A stretch of DNA of 64,000 bases from the NCBI GenBank assembly GCA_018971775.1, contig JAGXAB010000010.1, positions 53,065-117,064 on the forward strand. The letters are read 5' to 3'. Source of the DNA: Cyanobacteria bacterium REEB67. Lineage in GTDB: Bacteria > Cyanobacteriota > Vampirovibrionia > Obscuribacterales > Obscuribacteraceae. Numbering within the stretch: the stretch's first letter is position 1; the number at the start of each line of letters is the position of its first letter. The position numbers and the translations under genes were made by a program. Below, one piece after another: positions 15,925 through 24,972 of this stretch. A model generated the notes under the pieces. The model made no database searches, was not told the DNA's origin, and saw only the letters and a program-made list of their open reading frames with translations.

Positions 15925-18900
15925 ACCTGGGCTCGATTTTTATCCTGCGACCGGTTATGACCACGCTTGTGATGGTGGCCATCCTCTTCTTTGGCATCAT
16001 GGGCTATCAAAATCTGCCCATCTCCGACCTGCCCAACGTCGACTACCCGACTTTGCAAGTCACCTCCACGCTCCCCGGCGCCAGCGCCGAAACAATGGCT
16101 TCGGCTGTATCGATGCCTCTGGAAAAACAATTCGCCACGATTGCCGGCTTGACTCAGATGACCTCGACGAGCACGCTCGGCCAGTCCCTGGTTACCTTGC
16201 AATTTGACCAGGCGAGAAACATGGATGGCGCGGCCCTCGACGTACAAGCGGCAATCACCGCGGCTTCCAAGCAATTGCCGCCGCAAATGACCATTCCTCC
16301 CACCTTTTCAAAAGTAAATCCGGCCAGCCAACCGGTCATCTATCTCGCCGTAAGCTCCGATACCCTGCCCCTGCACGACGTCGACTATTATGCCGAGACG
16401 CTCATTGCTCAGCGTGTTTCGCGTGTTAGCGGTGTCGCTCAGGTGCAAGTAAATGGCTCACAGGTATACGCAGTACGAGTGCAGGTCAATCCGCAGCGCT
16501 TGGCCACCTACAATCTAGGCATCGATGACGTCATGAATGCCGTCGTCAACGCCAACCAGAATCAGCCTACCGGCACAATCTGGGGCAAGCACCAGGCTTT
16601 CACCATCCAGTCGACCAACGGCCAATTATTGAATGCCGAAGACTATAAACCGGTCATTGTCGCCTACAGTAACAACGCGCCAATCCGACTGAAAGATGTA
16701 GGCCGCGTTATCGACAGCGTACAAAACGACAAAGAGGGCGGCTGGTACAACGGTAAACCGGCGGTGATCCTGGCCATCTTGAAACAACCGGGGGCCAACA
16801 CAATTCAGGTCGTCGACAATATCAAAAAACTGATGCCGACTTTCCGCGCTCTCACACCGATGACCGTCAAAATCGATGTGCTCTACGACCAATCTCAGAC
16901 GATTCGTGCCTCGGTTGATGATGTGCAATTTACACTTTTGCTCACGGTCGGGCTGGTCATTTTCGTCATCTTCGCCTTCCTCGGCAACCTATCGGCAACT
17001 CTAATCCCGAGCCTGGCACTGCCTATCTCGGTTGTGGGAACTTTTGCCGCGATGAAATTGCTCGGCTTCAGCCTGGACAATCTGTCTTTGATGGCCCTGT
17101 CACTGTCGGTCGGCTTCGTCGTCGACGACGCCATCGTCATGCTCGAAAACATAGTCCGTCATATGGAAATGGGCGAGCCACCCATGGAAGCGGCTCTTAA
17201 CGGTGCGCGCGAAATCGGCTTCACGATTCTGTCGATGACACTATCGCTAGTGGCTGTATTTATACCGGTGCTTCTCATGCCGGGCATAGTCGGCCGCCTC
17301 TTCAATGAATTTGCCGTAACGATTTCAGTGGCAATTTTGATCTCCGGCTTTATCTCACTTTCACTCACACCGATGCTCTGCAGCCGTTTTCTCCGTCCAC
17401 CAGGCAAAGAATCTCAAACCAAAGCGCATCGTTTTACCGAAAACTTTTTCAACAAAGCCCTCTCCCTGTATGAGCGCTCGCTGAAACTTGCGCTGGTGAA
17501 TAAACCAGCCGTACTAGTGCTTTTTGCCCTGATGGCCATCGGTACCGCTGTACTTTTTACAATGGTGCCAAAAGGTTTCATGCCCAGCGAAGATACCGGA
17601 CAAATAGTCTGTATGACTGAAGCAGAGCAGGGCACATCCTATGACGCGATGGTGAAATTGCATAAACAACTGACCGACTTGATTGTGCAAAATCCCAACG
17701 TCCAGTCGTACATGTCCAGCCTCGGCGTCGGTAACGGCAGCCCCAACCTGGCTCTTAATCAGGGCCGCATCCTCATCGTTTTGAAACCCCGCAATCAGCG
17801 CAAGGACGCTGTGAATGAAGTCATTCATCAACTGCAGGGGAGTCTGGCCAACGTGCCGGGAATAAACTCTTTTCTTCAAAATCCACCAACCATAGCTATC
17901 GGCGGACAGGTAACAAAAAGTCTTTATCAATTTACACTCTCCAGTCCCAATCGCGACGACCTCTACAAGTCAGCGAAGTCGTTCATCGAACTTGTCAAAG
18001 ACGTACCAGGGGTGATTGATGTAACCAGCGATATGCAAATCGATAACCCGGAAGTGCACTTGCAAGTGGACAGAGATAAATGTTCGGAACTCGGCATATC
18101 GATGCAGCAAGTTGAGGACGCTCTCGACAGCGCTTATGCCCAACGGCAGATTTCGACGATGTACACCCCAACCAATCAATACTGGGTAATCATCGAAGTC
18201 GAGCCACGCTTCTACCGTGACCCCTCCGTGCTCAAACAGCTCTATGTGCGAGCCGGACCGACCAAACTCGTTCCACTCGATACAATTTGCGATATTCAGA
18301 CCGGTGTCGGACCACTTCTGGTCAATCATCTCGGTCAATTCTCAGCAGTGACGATCTCCTTCAATCTCACGCCGGGAACATCCCTCGGTGACGCCGTAGC
18401 AAAAGTAAAACAACTGGCGGCTGCTAACGTACCGAAGTCGGTGACCACTGGCTTCCAGGGGACGGCATCATCTTTTGAAGACTCGTTTCAGAATATGTGG
18501 GTGCTCCTGCTCATCGCCGTGCTTGTGATCTACATAGTGCTCGGCATCTTATACGAAAGCTTCATACACCCCCTCACAATTCTTTCCGGCCTGCCGTCGG
18601 CGGGTCTCGGCGCACTACTCGTTCTGATTCTCTGCCACAAAGATCTCGATATCTATGGATTCTTGGGATTGATCATGCTAATCGGTATAGTCAAGAAAAA
18701 CGCCATCATGATGATTGACTTTGCCATGGAAGCGGAACGAGAACATAACAAAGCGGCAGAGGACGCCATTTTCGAGGCTTGCATAACACGGTTCAGACCA
18801 ATCATGATGACCACCATGGCCGCATTGATGGGTGCGGTGCCGATCGCGGTTGGCATCGGAGCCGGCTCAGAATCGCGACAGCCGCTTGGTTTAACCGTAG

Positions 18901-19040
18901 TAGGCGGACTTCTCGTCTCCCAGCTGGTTACGCTTTACATCACGCCGGTTTTCTACATTTATCTGGACAGACTGCAGGGCAAACTTTCGCCCGGACAGAA
19001 GAGCGGCACAGGCGCCGGACCGGAAGAGTCGGCGGTGTAA
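15921..19040 (+). CDS. RND efflux transporter, second pump subunit (MdtC-like)
   Basis: A 1039-residue paralogue of the preceding pump, with the same start (MNLGSIFILRPVMTTLVMVA), the TM4 pair in LSVGFVVDDAIVMLENIVRH and the TM10 lysine in IGIVKKNAIMMIDFA. Both proton-relay residues are therefore present in both pumps, unlike cases where one member of a hetero-pump has lost them. The frame extends upstream to 15651, but the ATG here overlaps the previous stop (ATGA) and starts the conserved N-terminus. The gene ends the operon; a 37-bp repeat array follows 20 bp later. Drug or lipid substrates are not inferable. Confidence 0.93.
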   Translation: MNLGSIFILRPVMTTLVMVAILFFGIMGYQNLPISDLPNVDYPTLQVTSTLPGASAETMASAVSMPLEKQFATIAGLTQMTSTSTLGQSLVTLQFDQARNMDGAALDVQAAITAASKQLPPQMTIPPTFSKVNPASQPVIYLAVSSDTLPLHDVDYYAETLIAQRVSRVSGVAQVQVNGSQVYAVRVQVNPQRLATYNLGIDDVMNAVVNANQNQPTGTIWGKHQAFTIQSTNGQLLNAEDYKPVIVAYSNNAPIRLKDVGRVIDSVQNDKEGGWYNGKPAVILAILKQPGANTIQVVDNIKKLMPTFRALTPMTVKIDVLYDQSQTIRASVDDVQFTLLLTVGLVIFVIFAFLGNLSATLIPSLALPISVVGTFAAMKLLGFSLDNLSLMALSLSVGFVVDDAIVMLENIVRHMEMGEPPMEAALNGAREIGFTILSMTLSLVAVFIPVLLMPGIVGRLFNEFAVTISVAILISGFISLSLTPMLCSRFLRPPGKESQTKAHRFTENFFNKALSLYERSLKLALVNKPAVLVLFALMAIGTAVLFTMVPKGFMPSEDTGQIVCMTEAEQGTSYDAMVKLHKQLTDLIVQNPNVQSYMSSLGVGNGSPNLALNQGRILIVLKPRNQRKDAVNEVIHQLQGSLANVPGINSFLQNPPTIAIGGQVTKSLYQFTLSSPNRDDLYKSAKSFIELVKDVPGVIDVTSDMQIDNPEVHLQVDRDKCSELGISMQQVEDALDSAYAQRQISTMYTPTNQYWVIIEVEPRFYRDPSVLKQLYVRAGPTKLVPLDTICDIQTGVGPLLVNHLGQFSAVTISFNLTPGTSLGDAVAKVKQLAAANVPKSVTTGFQGTASSFEDSFQNMWVLLLIAVLVIYIVLGILYESFIHPLTILSGLPSAGLGALLVLILCHKDLDIYGFLGLIMLIGIVKKNAIMMIDFAMEAEREHNKAAEDAIFEACITRFRPIMMTTMAALMGAVPIAVGIGAGSESRQPLGLTVVGGLLVSQLVTLYITPVFYIYLDRLQGKLSPGQKSGTGAGPEESAV

Positions 19041-19059
19041 TCGTGGCGGCCTCAGGTTA

Positions 19060-19280
19060 GGGATTTTTTCGAAATTATCTCTGATCATTCCAGCAGGAGA
19101 TTTTTTCGAAATTATCTCTGACCATTCCAGCGGGAGATTTTTTCGAAATTATCTCTGACCATTCCAGCGGGAGATTTCTTCGAAATTATCTCTGACCATT
19201 CCAGCAGGAGATTTCTTCGAAATTATCTCTGAACGCCCTAATGAGAGATCTTTTCGAATTTATCTCTGAAAAGGACTTTT
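19060..19280. repeat. Six-copy 37-bp tandem repeat with TTCGAA dyads
   Basis: Six units recur with an exact 37-bp period (T-run starts at 19064, 19101, 19138, 19175, 19212 and 19249). Each contains a near-palindrome: GAGAT, a T-run, TTCGAA, then ATT and ATCTC. The first five units are almost identical throughout, including the GACCATTCCAGC between dyads. The sixth is diverged but keeps AGAGAT and ATCTCT arms, that is, a slightly better dyad. It sits between the efflux operon and the next gene, and accounts for most of the 320-bp gene-free stretch. It could be iterated protein-binding sites or a string of RNA hairpins ending the efflux transcript. Confidence 0.9.
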
Positions 19281-19360
19281 AATCACCAAATCTTTGAACC
19301 AATTACCGACTAAGACGTTTTACATACCAGGGCCCTGAATCAGATTCCTGGAGGTGCAGA

Positions 19361-20005
19361 ATGTCGAAGAGCGTAGCTTTATCCGTTAGAGTTTTCATCG
19401 AAGCGTTACCGAAAAATACAATGTTCGGGACGAGGCAATTACTTCATTTGGGCAAGCGAAAAACAATCGACAACATCACGTACAGCCTTGTCAAAACCAA
19501 ACAAATTATCCGTCTCGCCTGGGGCGTATTTATCAAAAAAGGCTCAAAATTGCCATCGCGCCGGCTAATACTTCAATTCAAAAATTCTCTCTTCGGCCGG
19601 AAGACTGCTACACACGGCTCTACCGTAGCGCGAAATCTCGGCCTGCCGGTGGCGAGCAGAGGACGCGATGCGACTGGCAAGAAAAAACGTGCACCCATCC
19701 CCCAAAAGCAATTTGATGGCCAGCCCTTCTGCGTCAGCGGCGGCAGCACTTCATTCAAAATATTCAAACATGACGACGGCGAGTGCAAACAATTGATCGG
19801 CACATGCGAGCGAAAGCTCTATCTAGGCGAGCAGCAAGAAGGGCACGCAGTTCGGGCTCTGTGGCAAATGAAGAAGGCACGCTTTGAATCTTTAGAAGAC
19901 GAGCGAATACTGGCATCGCTTCCGGTGCCTGCCTCCGTCCTCGTGGAGAACGCGGCCTGGATGCCCGCCTGGATCAGCGATCGATTGCACGCATTGTCTG
20001 AATAG
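19361..20005 (+). CDS. DUF6088-like winged-helix protein (AbiEi antitoxin-like)
   Basis: A 214-residue protein. Residues 6-60 match the N-terminal winged-helix pattern of DUF6088/AbiEi-type antitoxins: VFIEALPKNTMFGTRQLLHLG, then KTIDNITYSLVKTKQIIRLAWGVFIKKG. It continues with the GSTVARNLGLPVA segment, which aligns with the GAYALNxLGLS element of that family. In type IV systems the antitoxin represses its own operon and opposes an AbiEii nucleotidyltransferase. No such toxin gene is adjacent: the next gene is unrelated and on the other strand. The middle is Lys/Arg-rich. A strong CCTGGAGGTG ribosome site precedes the ATG. It may be an orphan regulator. Confidence 0.65.
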   Translation: MSKSVALSVRVFIEALPKNTMFGTRQLLHLGKRKTIDNITYSLVKTKQIIRLAWGVFIKKGSKLPSRRLILQFKNSLFGRKTATHGSTVARNLGLPVASRGRDATGKKKRAPIPQKQFDGQPFCVSGGSTSFKIFKHDDGECKQLIGTCERKLYLGEQQEGHAVRALWQMKKARFESLEDERILASLPVPASVLVENAAWMPAWISDRLHALSE

Positions 20006-20036
20006 CTAATCAACAATCACACCCGGATAAACAATC

Positions 20037-20066
20037 AAAAAAAAGACCGCCCCGGAGGACGGTCTC
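20037..20066 (-). terminator. Rho-independent terminator
   Basis: On the minus strand, AGACCG and CGGTCT arms enclose a GC-rich loop and are followed by an eight-T run. It lies 20-50 bp past the stop of the small TM protein gene and also separates it from the convergent DUF6088 gene. Confidence 0.85.
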
Positions 20067-20088
20067 GATTAAACACGTACGTGGCCGT

Positions 20089-20619
20089 TTAGCGCGGCGG
20101 CGGCTTCACATGGATAAACACCGGCGGCGGGGGAGGCAAAATCAGATGCGGCACCGGCAGGGTCTGGTTATGGAAGTAATAGTAGATTGCCACGTGGTTG
20201 GCATTAGTCTGGTTATTGTTGTGGTGATGATGGACGCCACAGGCAATAGGGACGGCGATCGAGGTCGCTATACCTAGACCGAGGGCCGAAAAAATCAGAA
20301 ATTTTTTCCAGGGAAAGATACTAGTTGTGGTTGTGTCGTTGTTTGAGGAAGACGAACTTACGGCTGATATGACGTTACTGCCGCCAAATTTTTCTGAAAC
20401 ACCGGGCAATCCAAGGTCCATAGCGCGACCACTATGACGGTCAACCCACCGATGCGAGGCAGGATCAAATTTAACGCCGCTTTTGAAGACCTCGGAAGCA
20501 TCTTGCTGCGAAGTCGGTAAAAGTACGTCACCATTCAAACCGGTAGCCATAGAAGGCAGGCCACAGCAAAGATGAATAGTTACCAGAGCCAGCAAAAGGG
20601 CCGAAAGCTTTCGGATCAT
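20089..20619 (-). CDS. Small membrane/secreted protein with His/Asn and Pro-rich tail
   Basis: A 176-residue protein starting at an ATG that opens a signal-like segment (MIRKLSALLLALVTIHLCCG); the frame is open 12 codons further upstream without a better start. A second hydrophobic segment (FLIFSALGLGIATSIAVPIACG) is followed by a His/Asn cluster (HHHHNNN) and a Pro-rich end (LILPPPPPVFIHVKPPP). The middle has DPASHRWVDRHSGRAMDLG. No family was recognised. The His cluster could bind metal. It has its own terminator and is probably monocistronic. Confidence 0.7.
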   Translation of the reverse strand: MIRKLSALLLALVTIHLCCGLPSMATGLNGDVLLPTSQQDASEVFKSGVKFDPASHRWVDRHSGRAMDLGLPGVSEKFGGSNVISAVSSSSSNNDTTTTSIFPWKKFLIFSALGLGIATSIAVPIACGVHHHHNNNQTNANHVAIYYYFHNQTLPVPHLILPPPPPVFIHVKPPPR

Positions 20620-20977
20620 ACGATACAACTCCACGATATAGCTCAAGTTAATCATCTTGGCAATACCGATGTCACCCCAACTTTTGCGAATTTAGGCGTT
20701 CCGAACCGAAAGACGATTGGCAACAAGCTGCAAGACGGAGGTTCGGCGAGCTTATTTAGCACTCTGTTAAATTCATACCAAATTGTCCACTATCCGATAA
20801 CCATTCCTAATCGAAAAGCTCAATCGTCGTCGATCGGCAGGCAAATTGCCTTTACGAAACACTTCACCGTCTGCCTTCAAACCGCTGCATAAGAAGCGCA
20901 CCACGTTCAGTGCACTAAAAAACAGGTCGCCACGAGAGTGACGACCTGTTCGAAATTTCGTTGACAATCGGAACTTA
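20620..20977. other. Gene-free stretch with one terminator
   Basis: This 358-bp stretch separates two minus-strand small genes. It holds the terminator of the right-hand gene and presumably the promoter of the left-hand one. A 106-codon open frame on the plus strand has no ribosome site and no protein-like composition, and was not called. Confidence 0.5.
20917..20950 (-). terminator. Rho-independent terminator
   Basis: On the minus strand, AACAGGTCG pairs perfectly with CGACCTGTT (9 bp, loop about 12 nt) and is followed by a run of T. It lies 28 bp past the stop of the small zinc-ribbon-like gene. Confidence 0.88.
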
Positions 20978-21301
20978 TTACCGAGGAAGAGCTTTGCGCA
21001 GTTCTTCGGGATCCGAGATCGCCTCTCCGCAATCAGCACATTTTGGTTTGCGACCCTGAACCCAACCGCTTGCAGGCAGGGAGTGACCGTAGGATATGCA
21101 CTGCTTGTTTTTAGGGCGAAGACCGTAAAGAACGATCGTCCAGAGGTCGGAAAGGTGGTCCCAGATCGATGTCCGCTGAAATCCGACTGACTCTTTCAGG
21201 TCGTGAGCGCGCTGCTCCTTAGCCTTCATCGTGCTGATTTTTTCTTTACTGACAGGGGCGGCGTCAGCTGCCCGTTTCACAATTACAGACCGGTGATACA
21301 T
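20978..21301 (-). CDS. Small protein with C-terminal zinc-ribbon-like CxxC
   Basis: A 107-residue soluble protein. The C-terminal half has CISYGHSLPASGWVQGRKPKCADCGEAI, with one Cys, a His, and a CxxC pair, which could form a small zinc site. The N-terminal half is charged and helical (KEKISTMKAKEQRAHDLKESVG). It has a good terminator and no close partner, so it looks like an independently expressed small gene. No function can be assigned; the start ATG (MYHRSVIV) is the only good candidate. Confidence 0.65.
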   Translation of the reverse strand: MYHRSVIVKRAADAAPVSKEKISTMKAKEQRAHDLKESVGFQRTSIWDHLSDLWTIVLYGLRPKNKQCISYGHSLPASGWVQGRKPKCADCGEAISDPEELRKALPR

Positions 21302-21637
21302 TTGAATTTTTCCTATTATGTCGCCTGAATATGCCGATTATGGTTTCAGCTCGGGCCCGGGAGATTGACCCATCAGTCGCCGAGGCAGTCTGACACTATA
21401 TTACCTGGACACTTTAATCCCTGATTCTGCCGCTCTCACCTTACAACCAACTCCACTACTTGAATAGTATTTTTTTTGCGGGAATTCCCCATGTTGCCTG
21501 GCGTCGACTTCGCTAATGTTGTGAAATGAGGCGCCGATGAGCATCGAAAAAAAACAGGGACGACCTAGTTGATAAAAGTTTTAGCCATGGCAATAGAATC
21601 GCATATATACAGAAGCAAGACAAGTACCTATAGAAAA
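21302..21637. other. Gene-free stretch upstream of small gene
   Basis: About 335 bp between the start of the zinc-ribbon-like gene and the korB terminator. It contains an A/T-rich TAATAT element on the minus strand that may serve the small gene, but no convincing -35, open frame or repeat was seen. Confidence 0.4.
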
Positions 21638-21674
21638 GGCGAGCACAGGCATAGCTTTCGCTATAGTGCTCGCC
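21634..21674 (-). terminator. Rho-independent terminator of korAB
   Basis: A GGCGAGCAC arm and a GTGCTCGCC arm pair over 9 bp; within the loop ATAGC and GCTAT pair further. The minus-strand product ends in CTTTTC. It lies about 50 bp past the korB stop. Confidence 0.85.
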
Positions 21675-21725
21675 CTCTATTTGCCAGCCAGAGCCCGGAA
21701 TGGTCCGGGTCCAGAACTTTTTTGA

Positions 21726-22604
21726 CTAGATCATCTCGTCGATGATTTCCTGCCAGACCTTTGCATCTGGAACGAGGGATTGTTTTACGAGAGCGCCTTT
21801 TTTGAACGCAACTTCGTTATCTTCGTACGTAGGTCTATCCACTTTGTAGAGGCAGCCTAGAGGGATTTTGTCGCCCCACTCGAAGGACTTAGCCATGCTC
21901 TTCTGGAAATCACTGGTATCCCAGTTTTCGTCTTCGAGCTTGTAAACACGCTCTTTGAAGAAGGGATAGGTGTTGACCTTGTTGTAGGTGACGCAAGGGC
22001 TAAAGATATCGACAAGGGAGAAACCCTTGTGCTCGACGGCAGCAGCAATTGTGTCGGCCAGGTGTTTGGGTTCGCCGGAAAAAGCGCGGGCTACAAAAGT
22101 AGCGCCGGCGGTCAATGCCAGAGCAAGCGGGTTGAGCGGATTTTCCACGTTACCCTGGGGGGTGGACTTGGTTTTTTGACCAAGACCGGTAGTCGGTGAA
22201 GTCTGGCCGGTGGTCAAACCATAGATCTGATTGTCCATAACCAGATAGGTGACGTTCAAATTACGACGCATAGCATGCAGCAAGTGGCCGACACCGATAC
22301 CGTAGCCGTCGCCGTCGCCGCCGGTAATGATCGTTGTCAGATCAGTATTGGCCAGGTGGGCGCCGGTAGCTACAGGTACAGCACGTCCATGCAGACTGTG
22401 AATACCATAAGCATGAATGAAACCAGGCAAGTTAGACGAGCAGCCGATACCAGACACAACCAGGAGATTTTCCGGTTTGATGCCCAGTTTTGCCGCTGCC
22501 TGCTGAACGCCTTTGAGTACGCCGAAGTCGCCGCATCCAGGGCACCAGTCGGGCTCGACTGGGCCTTTGAATAATTCGACTGGAAGCTCGATTACAGTTG
22601 CCAT
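21726..22604 (-). CDS. korB: 2-oxoacid:ferredoxin oxidoreductase, beta subunit
   Basis: A 292-residue thiamine-diphosphate-binding subunit that, with the alpha subunit, converts a 2-oxoacid (2-oxoglutarate in Kor enzymes) and CoA to acyl-CoA and CO2 while reducing ferredoxin. Seen: DWCPGCGDFGVLKGV near the N-terminus, the cluster and TPP signature GIGCSSNLPGF, and the TPP/Mg motif TGGDGDGYGIGVGH...NVTYLVMDNQIYGLTTGQTSPTT. Length and motifs fit KorB/PorB of the two-subunit type. It follows korA by 43 bp with its own ribosome site and shares its terminator. Substrate preference (2-oxoglutarate or pyruvate) is inferred from family resemblance only. Confidence 0.92.
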   Translation of the reverse strand: MATVIELPVELFKGPVEPDWCPGCGDFGVLKGVQQAAAKLGIKPENLLVVSGIGCSSNLPGFIHAYGIHSLHGRAVPVATGAHLANTDLTTIITGGDGDGYGIGVGHLLHAMRRNLNVTYLVMDNQIYGLTTGQTSPTTGLGQKTKSTPQGNVENPLNPLALALTAGATFVARAFSGEPKHLADTIAAAVEHKGFSLVDIFSPCVTYNKVNTYPFFKERVYKLEDENWDTSDFQKSMAKSFEWGDKIPLGCLYKVDRPTYEDNEVAFKKGALVKQSLVPDAKVWQEIIDEMI

Positions 22605-22647
22605 CCTTAATGTCCTCTTAAAATAGCAGGGGGCTTAGTTCACAGAT

Positions 22648-24651
22648 TTACTTAGTTTCTGAAGCGAGCTTCTCAAAGCTATAAGTGGATCCTGTGGACA
22701 CGCCGACTTTCATGCGAGCACCGGGGTTGCCGGAGACCCGTTCGTTGATTTCAATATTCCAGGTTGCTTCACCATGACCATTCGCCGATTCGCGCGTCGC
22801 TTTGGTCGGGCGCATTTTCTCACCGTTGTGAGTGCGCAGATAGTGGTAGGCAATTTCTTTGGCTTCGACTTCAGTGACTTCGAGATCGAGCGCCTTACCG
22901 GCGATGATCCGTTTGACGTGATCGACTATCCATTTCGGCTCCAGCGGCTCACCGTCGTAACGGTTGACGTGGGCATCCATGGAGATACCGGTTTCCATTT
23001 TGATGTGTCTGGCCATCTGGCTTGTGAAGTTGACTTCGACAGAAATCTTCTTCTTGGCCTTGCTCAGAATCTCGGTCACTTCTTTCACATGGAAAGGAGC
23101 AATGTATTTGATGTTGAGGATATTGGTCTTGATACCTTCGGCGGTGAGCATCTCAGCCGCTTCCTTCATGGCGCCCCATGAAGAGCCCCAGCAAACAAGG
23201 GTGATGTCTGCATCGGCTGGTCCTTCGATCTGCGGAGCGGGCAATTCTTTGAGAAGACCCTGTACTTTACGATCACGCTTTTCCATGATTTTGCGACGCA
23301 AAGCCTGGTTGGTGTACATGTCCGAAATAAGGATGCTCTCTTCGTCTTGCTCGTCTGTAGCAGAAACGTAAGCAGTGTTCGGTGTGCCCGGAAGAGCTCT
23401 CGGTGAGATACCAGATTCGGTGAACTTGAAGCGTTTGAATTTGCCTTTGTTTTCCGGCCATTCGGTGACAACTTCGCCGCGATCGCGTTTGACGTCTGAG
23501 TTGAAGACTTCAGCATCGATGGTTTCAGGATGCTCGGAGACGAGCAGGTCGGTCATCATCAATACTGGCAGCTGATATTTGTCAGCGTAGTTGAAAGCGT
23601 CTACCGTCGAGTTATAGCAATCGACGATGTCTTTGGGAGCGACGATCAAGCGCGGGAATTCACCCTGCGATGCACCGTAGACCTGGAACAAGTCAGCTTG
23701 CTCGGTTTTGGTAGGCAGACCGGTCGAAGGGCCGCCGCGTTGTACTTCGACAACGACTACCGGTACTTCCATGATGCCTGCCATACCGACAGCTTCTGTC
23801 ATCAAAGCGAAACCACCACCGGCGGTGGCGCACATCGAGCGCGCTCCGGCGATACCGGCGCCGATCGCCATGTTGATTACGGAAAGTTCGTCTTCGCACT
23901 GTTTGACGCAGATGCCGGTTTGTTGAGCGTGGCTGGCCATCCAGTGAAGAATGGTCGATGCTGGTGTCATCGGATAAGCGGAATAGAATTTGCAACCGGC
24001 TGCATAGGCACCGATAGCAATCGCTTCGTTACCGGTCAAGAAAGGACGACGCTTGCGGCTGAAGGACCACTCTTTATGGATGGGCTGGACATTAGCTTTA
24101 GCAAATTCATAACCGGCTTTGAGCAAGGCGACGTTGAGGTCGATAACTTTTTGACCTTTGTGGCCAAAGGTATCGGTCAAAACAGATGTAGGCTCTTCCA
24201 GGCCGATGCTGCCGATGAAGCAAGCAGCGCCGATCGCTACCGTGTTTTGCATGATCGTCTGCAGCGGGCCGTGCTCGGCCACTACATCGGCGGTCACTTT
24301 GGACATCGGCAGACCGAGGATTTTGACGCCCTCACGTACCTGATAAGGTTCGCATTTGATTCTGTCCGAATTAAACAGAACAACACCGCCCGCTTCTACT
24401 TCCCCGGCATGACGCTCGATGGAATCCTGGTTGAGAGCGATTAAAACGTTGAGAGAATCACCGTGGGAATAAACTTTTTCAGCGCCGATACGCACTTTGA
24501 GCCAGATATGGCCGCCACGGATGATTGATTGATAACAATTGTAGGCATAGACGTGGAGACCTAGTCTTCCACATGAACGTGCCAGAGTATCGCCTGATTT
24601 ATCTAGACCGTCTCCGGCCGCTCCAGCAATACCGATTGTGACTTCCTGCAT
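22648..24651 (-). CDS. korA: 2-oxoacid:ferredoxin oxidoreductase, fused gamma-alpha subunit
   Basis: A 667-residue fusion. Residues 1-190 are the gamma domain (VTIGIAGAAGDGLDKSGDTLAR, then YNCYQSIIRGGHIWLKVRIG). From about 200 follows the alpha pyrimidine domain (FLTGNEAIAIGAYAAGCKFYSAYPMTPAS, DELSVINMAIGAGIAGARSMCATAGGG, VVEVQRGGPSTGLPTKTEQADL) and a C-terminal transketolase-like domain. This is the arrangement of KorA-type enzymes in aerobes and anaerobes that replace the 2-oxoglutarate dehydrogenase complex. It forms an operon with korB. About 320 bp upstream separate it from the small membrane protein gene, and probably hold its promoter. Confidence 0.92.
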   Translation of the reverse strand: MQEVTIGIAGAAGDGLDKSGDTLARSCGRLGLHVYAYNCYQSIIRGGHIWLKVRIGAEKVYSHGDSLNVLIALNQDSIERHAGEVEAGGVVLFNSDRIKCEPYQVREGVKILGLPMSKVTADVVAEHGPLQTIMQNTVAIGAACFIGSIGLEEPTSVLTDTFGHKGQKVIDLNVALLKAGYEFAKANVQPIHKEWSFSRKRRPFLTGNEAIAIGAYAAGCKFYSAYPMTPASTILHWMASHAQQTGICVKQCEDELSVINMAIGAGIAGARSMCATAGGGFALMTEAVGMAGIMEVPVVVVEVQRGGPSTGLPTKTEQADLFQVYGASQGEFPRLIVAPKDIVDCYNSTVDAFNYADKYQLPVLMMTDLLVSEHPETIDAEVFNSDVKRDRGEVVTEWPENKGKFKRFKFTESGISPRALPGTPNTAYVSATDEQDEESILISDMYTNQALRRKIMEKRDRKVQGLLKELPAPQIEGPADADITLVCWGSSWGAMKEAAEMLTAEGIKTNILNIKYIAPFHVKEVTEILSKAKKKISVEVNFTSQMARHIKMETGISMDAHVNRYDGEPLEPKWIVDHVKRIIAGKALDLEVTEVEAKEIAYHYLRTHNGEKMRPTKATRESANGHGEATWNIEINERVSGNPGARMKVGVSTGSTYSFEKLASETK

Positions 24652-24972
24652 TCTAATCTTTAAACCTCAAAAGAGTTGATAACAGAACCTTCGGCCACTG
24701 ACCATCTTGCCCACTACCAGGGTAAGAATTCCGCAAGGACCCGCTTGCGAGCTCACAACCTAATAGGAGTGCGCTTTTCTCGCAGAAGATAAGATAGCAC
24801 GAAAGTTTTTGATGATGGCAAGAGTGACAATTTATCTAGTCATCTTGGGCAACAAAAGTTGAAAGAAAAATCCGGCCATATCGCACAACATTGGCGGCCA
24901 CTAATGTTCGGCGTCTCAGTGGGCGGTTCCTTCCGGAAAAAGTGGTCGACCACACTGACCCGATTGGCTGCC
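24652..24972. other. Gene-free stretch upstream of korA
   Basis: About 320 bp with the promoter region of korA on the minus strand and, at its right end, a possible weak terminator for the His-rich membrane protein gene: a GTGGTCGACCAC palindrome (24942-24953) followed on the minus strand by five T. A 68-codon plus-strand frame overlaps the neighbouring gene and was not called. Confidence 0.4.

Noticed and set aside
19060..19280. Interpretation of the 37-bp repeats as a CRISPR array
   Set aside because: The sequence between the dyads is the same in most units, so there are no unique spacers, and no cas gene is near.
20572..20892. A 106-codon plus-strand frame in the gap between two small genes
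   Set aside because: There is no ribosome site, it begins antisense to a signal-peptide gene, and the sequence shows no domain.
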